From NCBI GenBank assembly GCA_024232355.1, contig JAAEPW010000546.1, positions 1-31,626 on the forward strand: 31,626 nt of DNA, written 5' to 3'. How positions within the stretch are numbered: position 1 is the stretch's first letter; every line of letters starts with the position of its first letter. Position numbers and translations under genes: made by a program. Under the pieces are notes generated by a model. The model had not been told where the DNA came from. It saw only the letters and a list, made by a program, of their open reading frames with translations, and ran no database searches. Below, in pieces: positions 23,128 to 29,002 of the stretch. This DNA comes from Chloroflexota bacterium (GTDB taxonomy: Bacteria > Chloroflexota > Anaerolineae > B4-G1).

Positions 23128-24855
23128 TTACTGACCAAGTGGCCGACCGCCAGCCGGGACACAGGCAAGTTGCTGTTGAATCTGATTACAAGTTCCCATT
23201 ATCTGGCCGTGGGGACTGGTAAACTGACAAGACACACCCTGACTTTGCCCACTGCAAGCAGCAATCGCTTCTGCTGGGGGCGATTGACCACCCGGTCCAT
23301 TTGGCGGCCCGGACACATCGCCAGGCTGCATAGGCTGGCCGCTGTCGGCAAGCTCGACCGTTAGTCCAGAGCGAGCGATGGTTGAATCGCTAGTGGGGGT
23401 AGAGACAGCATCCCCACCCCACACATAGCGCGCATAGTTGTAAATACGGATGGCGTCGCCCTGCGGGCCGTGACCGGTGGGCCAATCGGCGGGATCGCCA
23501 GATTTGGGGTCGCTCCGCTGGGCACCCGCGCCGTGAACGTCCAGCCATCTCCCATTCATATAGCCCATCGCGCGACCAAAAGCGACGTATGCAGCATTCT
23601 GCCCATTGACCAAGTTGGTGTGGGCGGTACTGCTCCAGTATGAGGCATAATCAGCCTGGCCCGCTTCGTTGGTGATGGATGTCGCGTTGAACAACGGATC
23701 GATGGCGGCCGAGTTGGTGGTGTCTGGTGAACGGGTATAGTCCACGATGCTTTGCAGTTCTTTGACGTTGGGCAAACGCCAATCGCTGTAGCCGAGATAG
23801 CTGGCGGCGTTCTTTGTTTCCACCCAGGCTAGAGCCTCTTCCCAGTCGAGTCCGGCAGCACTGTCATTCTGTGCCCACATCAAGCCGGTGGCGTTATCAG
23901 TGATAGTGGCGTTGCCGTTGTCGACAAAGTCGTTGACACCATAGCTGATGCTGTCGCGGGCACAGAGGACAAAAAAAGTTTTGTCCGAACCACCCAAGGA
24001 TAATCCGTAGCCCTTGATGCGCCCGTCGGCAAGATTGACACCGAACATGCTGCCACCGCCGTTGCCAACATATAGGGTGCTAGAGGCATACTGGGCATCA
24101 ATGATGCGCTCACCGGCGTCGGTGTCACCATAGGCAAAGTCAAAGCAGGCGGTATCAATAAAGGGAACCAGGCCGGATGTGTCGGAGCCCTCGTAACCGC
24201 TAGGATCGAGGCCGCTAAAATCAATCAGCGAATAAAGCTGTTTGATGTCGGGCAAACGCCAATCGTCGTGACCGGCCAAGGAGAGGTTGGCACAATAGAT
24301 ACCGGCTGCGGCATAGGTCAGCTTGTCGTTGGCGTCAATGTCGCCGTCGCCGTCAGTATTGGGGCTTTGCGACCACATCAAACCAGATACACCAATCATG
24401 GTGATGGGACCATCACCATGATTGGTGTATCTGAGAGCATTGCCAGTGTACTGGGCATCTTGCCCGTAAAAGGCTTGCCCCTCTGCCGGGCAGGTGATGG
24501 CCGCACCAGCACTATTATAGCAAGTGGTTTGCCCAGTATCTACGATGGGATACGTGCTGGCCGAGACAGCAACGGGCGACGGGGTAGCCGTCGCTGTAAA
24601 AGATGGCGTGGCTGTGGGCGACGGGGTAGCAGTGGGAGTATTCGTTGGGGGTGGATCGCTCGGCACGCAGGCCAGCACACTTTCGACCGTCTGGCACGTG
24701 CCAGTGATGGTGTCACCATCCGGTGTCGTGAACGAGCAGGCATCACCTGACGATTTATCTGCACAAGCAGTTATGGCCTCTGGTGGAGGACTGCCTTGGG
24801 CTTGGATATTTGGTTGAACGACCAGACTCATCGCAATAGCCAATAACACATACAC
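23128..24855 (-). CDS. Secreted two-unit DUF1566 (Lcl-like) protein with flanking Cys modules
   Basis: A hydrophobic N-terminus ending in IQAQ looks like a signal peptide. A small Cys module (about 22-66: PPEAITAC, GDACSFTTPDGD, GTC, LACVP) comes first, then a Thr/Pro-rich linker (about 67-98) and two DUF1566 units (about 140-310 and 315-500). Each unit holds TGLMW/SGLMW and DWRLP(D/N)(I/V)K motifs, with a Ca-binding-like DGDGDIDANDK at 169-178. A second Cys module closes the protein. DUF1566 is found in surface and adhesin-like proteins; the function is not established. The start is uncertain. GTG 24855 has no good ribosome-binding site, whereas ATG 24874 has an ideal GGGAGG but is one base out of frame. 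The gene also contains a perfect 24-bp inverted repeat. It converges on the glycan operon. Confidence 0.8.
   Translation of the reverse strand: MYVLLAIAMSLVVQPNIQAQGSPPPEAITACADKSSGDACSFTTPDGDTITGTCQTVESVLACVPSDPPPTNTPTATPSPTATPSFTATATPSPVAVSASTYPIVDTGQTTCYNSAGAAITCPAEGQAFYGQDAQYTGNALRYTNHGDGPITMIGVSGLMWSQSPNTDGDGDIDANDKLTYAAAGIYCANLSLAGHDDWRLPDIKQLYSLIDFSGLDPSGYEGSDTSGLVPFIDTACFDFAYGDTDAGERIIDAQYASSTLYVGNGGGSMFGVNLADGRIKGYGLSLGGSDKTFFVLCARDSISYGVNDFVDNGNATITDNATGLMWAQNDSAAGLDWEEALAWVETKNAASYLGYSDWRLPNVKELQSIVDYTRSPDTTNSAAIDPLFNATSITNEAGQADYASYWSSTAHTNLVNGQNAAYVAFGRAMGYMNGRWLDVHGAGAQRSDPKSGDPADWPTGHGPQGDAIRIYNYARYVWGGDAVSTPTSDSTIARSGLTVELADSGQPMQPGDVSGPPNGPGGQSPPAEAIAACSGQSQGVSCQFTSPHGQIMGTCNQIQQQLACVPAGGRPLGQ
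24384..24433. repeat. Perfect 24-bp inverted repeat with 2-bp spacer inside the DUF1566 gene
   Basis: Arms 24384-24407 and 24410-24433 are exact reverse complements around the dinucleotide at 24408-24409. They encode residues about 141-158, from RYTNHGDG to TMIGVS. Because of the symmetry, both strands translate to nearly the same peptide here. A 50-nt near-perfect palindrome in a coding region would form a long mRNA hairpin or a DNA cruciform. Confidence 0.95.
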
Positions 24856-24921
24856 CCCAATATTTGGCAGACATTTTCTTACCTCCCATTTTTGATTTAG
24901 ATATGGATCACGTTACTGCTC

Positions 24922-25020
24922 TTACTCTACCAAATAAACGGTGTAGACGACAGTGCCGTCAATAATGACCTGATACCAGTCACCATGATTAGGTTCATCA
25001 CTCACCATGACAGCCGTCAT
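24922..25020 (-). pseudogene. Orphan C-terminal fragment, SH3-like, upstream of the DUF1566 gene
   Basis: On the minus strand a frame ends at TAA 24924-24922 and encodes DEPNHGDWYQVIIDGTVVYT, then VYLVE. The GDWYQV...DGTVVY pattern resembles the end of a bacterial SH3-type repeat. The frame stays open upstream through LLTACANSH, a lipobox-like sequence, but there is no plausible start codon or ribosome-binding site, and upstream of about 25088 it lies under the kinase gene. It may be the residue of a gene truncated when the kinase region was placed here. It sits about 48 nt before the ATG of the DUF1566 gene. Internal ATG 25020 could make a 32-residue peptide, but no Shine-Dalgarno supports it. 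Confidence 0.35.
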
Positions 25021-25039
25021 AGCTAACGGCGCAAAGGGA

Positions 25040-25081
25040 TGACTGTTTGCACAGGCAGTCAACAGGGTTCTGTGATATAAT
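25040..25081 (+). promoter_or_regulatory. Extended -10 promoter with overlapping dyad, kinase 1 (leaderless)
   Basis: TGATATAAT (25073-25081) is a perfect extended -10 (TGnTATAAT) ending 6 nt before the ATG at 25088, so the transcript should begin on or next to the A of the start codon. No good -35 hexamer is present at 16-18 bp. Instead the inverted repeat TGACTG (25040-25045)/CAGTCA (25056-25061) covers -48 to -27, where a regulator could act. The arrangement recurs ahead of kinase 2. Confidence 0.6.
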
Positions 25082-25087
25082 GTGGCT

Positions 25088-26368
25088 ATGAGCGAAAAAG
25101 GGACCGAGACAGGTGTAATACGTCTGCTATTTCTGGCCGTGGCCTTGTGGATAGGCTACCTGCTGGCGTTGGTGTTGATCGACCACCTTTTGTATCCACG
25201 CCCTCTATTTCCGCCAGTTTATTACGTCATCAACGGTCTGAATGCCCTTGTGGTGCTTGGGTTGGCTTTGTGGCCCGGTTTTCGACGCTGGTTGGGATCA
25301 ATATTCTTACCGGTGGTGATTGTGATGATGTCAGTTTTGCCCATTATCACCAATCAGCTTGTAGTGCGGTCTCTGCCCCCTGGTCCACAAACTATGCCCG
25401 AAACCACCGCCCTGCGCCTGATGCCGGTGTTGTTCATTGCGCTGGTTCTGACCGCCTGGCAGTATCGGCGGCGGCACATCATCCTGTTTAGTGGAGGCAC
25501 TGCCCTGTTCACACTGGGGTTGCACATTTTGTTTTTCCGCCCCGGTGGTGCGTCTTTTTTACCGCCGATGACGGTGCTAGTCATTCAAACAGTCAGTTTT
25601 TTGATCGTGGGCTATTTCATCAACACGTTGATGGGCAGGCTCAAGATACAACAAAACTCGCTAAAACAAGCCAATGCCCAGTTGCTTCACTATGCCAGCA
25701 CTCTGGAGCATCTAACCATTAGCCGGGAGCGCAACCGCATGGCCCGAGAACTGCACGACACGTTGGCCCACACCCTCAGCGCGTTGAGCGTGCAGTTGGA
25801 GACGGTCAAGGCCTACTGGGATGTGGAGCCAGCAACAGCACAACGCTTGCTGGATCAATCGCTGGCAGCTACCCGTTCCGGCTTGCAAGAAACTCGGCGG
25901 GCGTTGAAATCATTGCGCGCCAGCCCGTTGGATGACCTGGGGCTAGCGCTGGCAATCCGCAAACTGGTCGAAGAGACCGCCGCCAGGGCCAATTTGGCGC
26001 TCGATCTGTCGCTGCCCAAACATTTGCCCGCCCTATCGCCCGATGTGCAACAATGCATTTACCGAGTGGCACAAGAGGCAGTGGCCAATGCCGCTCATCA
26101 CGCTAACGCCCGCACGCTGACCGTGCAATTATCGGTCAATGGCCCCGACGTTTCGCTGCTAGTGCGCGACGACGGGCTGGGTTTCGATGTACGGCAGCGT
26201 AAAGCATCAGGGCATTTTGGACTGCCCGGTATGCGAGAGCGGGCGCATTTGGCGGGCGGCCAACTGACGATCGACAGTCAACCGGAGCAAGGTACAACTA
26301 TTCAGTTAATAATCGAGGATCAAATAAATGCGCGTAATCATTTGCGACGATCAGGCCCTCATTCGTGA
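25088..26368 (+). CDS. HisKA_3 sensor histidine kinase (NarL/LiaS-type), kinase 1
   Basis: This is a membrane sensor kinase for the response regulator that overlaps its 3' end. About five or six hydrophobic helices fill residues 10-185 with no large external domain, so the sensing is probably within or at the membrane. A short coiled segment (KIQQNSLKQANAQLLHYA) leads to the dimerisation/phosphotransfer helix RERNRMARELHDTLAHTLS with phospho-acceptor H223. An HATPase_c domain follows: YRVAQEAVANAAHHA (N box), VRDDGLGFD (G1), HFGLPGMRER and EQGTTIQL. The start ATG 25088 lies at the predicted transcription start; an in-frame GTG at 25082 is inside the spacer after the -10 and would not be transcribed. 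It has 426 residues. Its 3' end overlaps the regulator gene by 41 bp. It is paralogous to the kinase at 29003. Confidence 0.9.
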   Translation: MSEKGTETGVIRLLFLAVALWIGYLLALVLIDHLLYPRPLFPPVYYVINGLNALVVLGLALWPGFRRWLGSIFLPVVIVMMSVLPIITNQLVVRSLPPGPQTMPETTALRLMPVLFIALVLTAWQYRRRHIILFSGGTALFTLGLHILFFRPGGASFLPPMTVLVIQTVSFLIVGYFINTLMGRLKIQQNSLKQANAQLLHYASTLEHLTISRERNRMARELHDTLAHTLSALSVQLETVKAYWDVEPATAQRLLDQSLAATRSGLQETRRALKSLRASPLDDLGLALAIRKLVEETAARANLALDLSLPKHLPALSPDVQQCIYRVAQEAVANAAHHANARTLTVQLSVNGPDVSLLVRDDGLGFDVRQRKASGHFGLPGMRERAHLAGGQLTIDSQPEQGTTIQLIIEDQINARNHLRRSGPHS

Positions 26369-26969
26369 CAGCCTGGAAATGCTGCTCAGTTTGGACAAAG
26401 ACATCGACATCGTAGGGCGAGCAGAAGACGGTGCGGAGGCGTTGGAACTGGTGGCGCAGCACCAACCCGATCTGGTGTTGATGGACTTGAAAATGGCCGG
26501 GATGAACGGCATCGAAGCCACCCGCCGGATTCGCACCCAGTACCCGGCGGTAAAGGTATTAGTGTTGACCACCTATGACGACGATGAGTGGGTGTTTGAC
26601 GCTATCCGGGCAGGAGCATCGGGCTATTTGCTCAAGGACACTCCCCGTGAAGGAGTGGTCAAGGCCGTAAAGGGGACAGTTGAAGGCAAATCATTCGTGG
26701 ACCCAGCAGTGGCGGGCAAGCTCTTGGGGCAAGTGGCGAGCCAACAGACCCAGCCAACCTCCCTGATCACCGACAAGCTCACCGAGCGCGAGATAGACGT
26801 CTTGCAGTTGCTGGCGCGAGGTTTCACAAACGCCGATATCGCCGCTCGGCTGTACTTGTCTGAGGGGACGGTGCGCAACCACGTCAGTGCTATTTTGGCC
26901 AAACTGCAAGTCTCGGATCGAACCCAAGCCGCGGTGATCGCCATTCAACACGGCCTGGGCGGTGGGTAA
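26328..26969 (+). CDS. NarL/LuxR-family response regulator, partner of kinase 1
   Basis: This is a cytoplasmic DNA-binding regulator of 213 residues. The receiver domain has the acidic pair D7-D8 (IICDDQ), phospho-acceptor D53 (LVLMDLKM), switch residues T81-T82 and conserved K103 (YLLKDTPRE). The C-terminal GerE/LuxR helix-turn-helix begins LTEREIDVLQLLARGFTN and includes LSEGTVRNHVSAILAKL. The start ATG 26328 has GAGGA at 26315-26319, 8 nt upstream, inside the kinase gene, so kinase and regulator are co-transcribed and probably translationally coupled. Targets are unknown; the inverted repeat over the kinase promoter makes autoregulation plausible. Confidence 0.93.
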   Translation: MRVIICDDQALIRDSLEMLLSLDKDIDIVGRAEDGAEALELVAQHQPDLVLMDLKMAGMNGIEATRRIRTQYPAVKVLVLTTYDDDEWVFDAIRAGASGYLLKDTPREGVVKAVKGTVEGKSFVDPAVAGKLLGQVASQQTQPTSLITDKLTEREIDVLQLLARGFTNADIAARLYLSEGTVRNHVSAILAKLQVSDRTQAAVIAIQHGLGGG

Positions 26970-26973
26970 AACC

Positions 26974-27663
26974 ATGTTGGATAATACGACTCCCCACAAA
27001 TCATCGGAATATGATCGCAAAGTCAGACAAACGATCCCATTCTACGAAACGATTCATCAACAGGTTTTAGACACAATAAGATCTATACAGCCAGACGTCA
27101 ATAGCTGGCTAGACACAGGTTGTGGGACAGGGTATCTAGCCGAGTTGGCATTAGCGCTTTTCCCAAACACGCACTTTATTCTCACAGACCCCTCAGAGGA
27201 AATGCTGCAACAGGCCAAGAATCGTCTACGAGGAGCAAGTAAAGGACGGGTGAAATACCTGCAACCTGTGGCAAGCCAGGGATTAACGTCACAGATTGAG
27301 AAAGCAAGCTGTCAGACAGTAACCGCGATCCAGTGTCACCATTACCTGCATCCTCCAGAACGCGAAAAAGCGATCGAGTCGTGTTATCGTGTACTGAAAT
27401 CCGAAGGATTGTTCATTGCGTCTGAGAATATAGCGCCTTCTACCAGTTCAGGAATAAAAGTGGGGCTGGAGCGGTGGGGACGTTTTCAGACAGAGGCGGG
27501 ACGTTCACCATCAACGGTTGCGAGCCACCTCAAACGCTTTAACGTCAATTATTTTCCCATCACGGTAGATGAGCATGTCAAGCTGTTAAAGGCAACAGGG
27601 TTTCGAGTTGTCGAGACATTCTGGCTTTCTCATATGCAGGCAGGCTTTTACGCCATCAAGTAA
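26974..27663 (+). CDS. Class I SAM-dependent methyltransferase
   Basis: A Rossmann-fold methyltransferase of 229 residues. Motif I is WLDTGCGTGYLAEL (47-53), the acidic residue at the end of strand 2 is in LTDPSEEML (D72), a post-motif reads CHHYLHPPERE, and SCYRVLKSEGLFIASE corresponds to motif III. The C-terminus carries a lid-like region typical of small-molecule methyltransferases. The substrate cannot be told. The start is ATG 26974, 5 bp after the regulator stop, with GGTGGG at 26961-26966; a GTG at 26962 is also in frame but overlaps the regulator. The sequence is visibly more A/T-rich than the kinase/regulator pair just before it, which could mean separate acquisition. It is probably co-transcribed with the two-component genes. 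Confidence 0.85.
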   Translation: MLDNTTPHKSSEYDRKVRQTIPFYETIHQQVLDTIRSIQPDVNSWLDTGCGTGYLAELALALFPNTHFILTDPSEEMLQQAKNRLRGASKGRVKYLQPVASQGLTSQIEKASCQTVTAIQCHHYLHPPEREKAIESCYRVLKSEGLFIASENIAPSTSSGIKVGLERWGRFQTEAGRSPSTVASHLKRFNVNYFPITVDEHVKLLKATGFRVVETFWLSHMQAGFYAIK

Positions 27664-27704
27664 GGTTTGACCAAGATTTTCAATACTGAACTCAAGGAGC
27701 AACA

Positions 27705-28118
27705 ATGACACAAGAGACCAACCTTCCCAAAATCATAACCGCGAAAAACAAGCCTGGAACCATTCTGACCCAACTAGAAATTCGAGATCACAAAATACTA
27801 TGCGACGAAGAACCATTGTACGAAGGAAACGACCAAGCCCCCGATCCGTACGACTATGTAATTGCTGGAGTTGGCGGCTGCACGGCAATTAGTTTGCGCT
27901 TGTTCGCCGAGAAAAAGGGCTGGGATATCGGCGATATTGATATGACGCTAACCTATGATTTTATCGACGGCAAAGATGTGGTCAAGAAAGAGATTTCATT
28001 CACGGGAGATGTAACGGAAGAGCAGCGCAAAGTTCTACTTCGTGTTGCTCACTGCGGCACAGAAAAGATGCTTGAACAGGGGATGACATTTATCAACACC
28101 ATTGTGGAATCAAAATAA
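27705..28118 (+). CDS. OsmC-family protein
   Basis: OsmC/Ohr proteins are small cytoplasmic thiol peroxidases or redox-linked binding proteins. The 137 residues show DPYDYVIAGVGGCTAISLRLFAEKKG with the first conserved Cys (C59), a strand-rich N-terminus and the second Cys C117 in RVAHCGTEKMLEQG. In typical family members the second motif reads CPV followed by K/H-T-L; here it is CGT-E-KML, a divergent version, so peroxidase activity is likely but not certain. The start ATG 27705 has AAGGAG about 7 nt upstream. It follows the methyltransferase by 41 bp and is followed by a hairpin terminator. No separate promoter with good spacing is seen, so it may be the last gene of the two-component transcript. 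Confidence 0.85.
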   Translation: MTQETNLPKIITAKNKPGTILTQLEIRDHKILCDEEPLYEGNDQAPDPYDYVIAGVGGCTAISLRLFAEKKGWDIGDIDMTLTYDFIDGKDVVKKEISFTGDVTEEQRKVLLRVAHCGTEKMLEQGMTFINTIVESK

Positions 28119-28218
28119 AAGGCCAACTGGCACGCGCAAAGGGATCGTTCAAAAGCAACTTTACTTGTTTCCCACGTAAAAATGCCTAAAAAGTACGACG
28201 TTGTTTCTGAACAACGCC

Positions 28219-28248
28219 AAAGCCCCCACTACCATTGTGGGGGGCTTT
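28219..28248. terminator. Bidirectional hairpin terminator between the OsmC gene and the small membrane protein gene
   Basis: AAAGCCCCCAC (28219-28229) pairs with GTGGGGGGCTTT (28237-28248) across a 7-nt loop, with one bulged G. The stem lies between two converging stop codons (28118 plus, 28270 minus). The T-tract is short on both strands (CTTT), so termination may be moderate. Confidence 0.7.
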
Positions 28249-28269
28249 AAACTTGGACACGGAGTCAGC

Positions 28270-28782
28270 TTATTTCAGTCTCTTTTTAACAAACACCACA
28301 AAGCCAAGCACGATGAGTATCACTGGCGCAACCACAACCGGCCCAGCCGCCAGAGCACCACCTGTCGCTAAAAACAAGCCAACTACTCCAAGTCCAAGGA
28401 ATAGGACCAATCCAATCAACGTTCCTACCAACAATGTCTGCTGGCTGCCATATCGTGTACGGTAGGGATCAACACCCTCCAGGAGAAAGGCGTCTTTGGC
28501 GCGCGCACTATATGGGCGCTTGAAGCGTACCCGGTTATCATCGAACTTTTCCAGTATCACCCAACCTGCCTGGGCTTCCTCCTCAACCAGCCTGTTCAGC
28601 ACCTCCATCTTGCGAAAGGCACCGCTGTCCGAGCGAACGATCTTGAACTCGCAATCATCATCTGTGAGAGAATCCTGCGTGTATTGAGCCATATCTTCCT
28701 CCTCAGCACACCTCATCTGCCGACGTTTCTCTTCTTCAGCCGCTGCCGCAGTCGCGGCCACTACACCACCGATATAAGACAT
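28270..28782 (-). CDS. Small protein of unknown function with two C-terminal membrane helices
   Basis: I do not recognise a family. The N-terminus is an Ala- and Glu/Lys/Arg-rich helix (residues 1-30). A soluble segment follows, FKIVRSDSGAFRKMEVLNR then EEEAQAGWVILEKFDDNRVRFKRP (about 45-95), resembling the small domains that pair 'AGW...EKFDD..VRF' with a membrane anchor. Two hydrophobic helices (about 114-140 and 145-165) and a basic end (KKRLK) close the protein. ATG 28782 is chosen over ATG 28788 because AGGGAG (28796-28791) is 8 nt from the former but only 2 nt from the latter. An internal ATG at 28692 has an even stronger GAGGAGG 5 nt upstream, so a shorter 140-residue form is possible. 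It has its own promoter, divergent from kinase 2. Confidence 0.7.
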   Translation of the reverse strand: MSYIGGVVAATAAAAEEEKRRQMRCAEEEDMAQYTQDSLTDDDCEFKIVRSDSGAFRKMEVLNRLVEEEAQAGWVILEKFDDNRVRFKRPYSARAKDAFLLEGVDPYRTRYGSQQTLLVGTLIGLVLFLGLGVVGLFLATGGALAAGPVVVAPVILIVLGFVVFVKKRLK

Positions 28783-28809
28783 GTCCATATCTCCCTAGCG
28801 TTTGGCTAC

Positions 28810-28838
28810 ATTGTATCAAAATCAAACTTGTTTGTCAT
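28810..28838 (-). promoter_or_regulatory. Promoter of the small membrane protein gene
   Basis: On the minus strand ATGACA (28838-28833, 5/6) and TACAAT (28815-28810, 5/6) are 17 bp apart. The expected start near 28803 leaves a leader of about 20 nt carrying the AGGGAG ribosome-binding site. Confidence 0.6.
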
Positions 28839-28861
28839 CGGGCATGTGCCCAATATTGCTC

Positions 28862-28877
28862 TTGTACCCACGTACAA
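28862..28877. promoter_or_regulatory. 16-bp dyad in the divergent intergenic region (possible operator)
   Basis: TTGTAC and GTACAA are perfect inverted arms around CCAC. The site lies 24 bp upstream of the minus-strand -35 and about 125 bp upstream of the kinase 2 start. A role as a regulator binding site is inference. Confidence 0.35.
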
Positions 28878-28954
28878 TATCGAAATGTCCCCAAGTACGG
28901 TCATTGAAAAGTGCTGTCCGTCACATCGAGATATGACACGAATCATACACACAG

Positions 28955-28996
28955 ATCACTCGGCTCAGTGTGATTTGAGGCGAAATCGAGTATAAT
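28955..28996 (+). promoter_or_regulatory. Promoter of kinase 2 with dyad over the -35 region (leaderless)
   Basis: A perfect TATAAT (28991-28996) ends 6 nt before the ATG at 29003, the same spacing as for kinase 1, so the mRNA is probably leaderless. The -35 is poor (GTGTGA at 28968-28973). An inverted repeat ATCAC (28955-28959)/GTGAT (28970-28974) spans -48 to -29; CACT/AGTG with a 6-nt gap is an alternative pairing in the same bases. Confidence 0.55.
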
Positions 28997-29002
28997 GGGT
29001 GT

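Noticed and set aside
24268..24750. 160-codon plus-strand frame opposite the DUF1566 gene, containing RYTNHGDGTITMIGV
   Set aside because: The DUF1566-like peptide appears on this strand only because of the 24-bp palindrome; the rest has no family match.
25082..25087. GTG start for kinase 1, two codons upstream of the ATG
   Set aside because: It directly abuts the TATAAT box and would lie upstream of the expected transcription start.
28684..28995. 103-codon plus-strand frame before kinase 2
   Set aside because: It overlaps the minus-strand membrane protein and its promoter, and shows no ribosome-binding site or homology.
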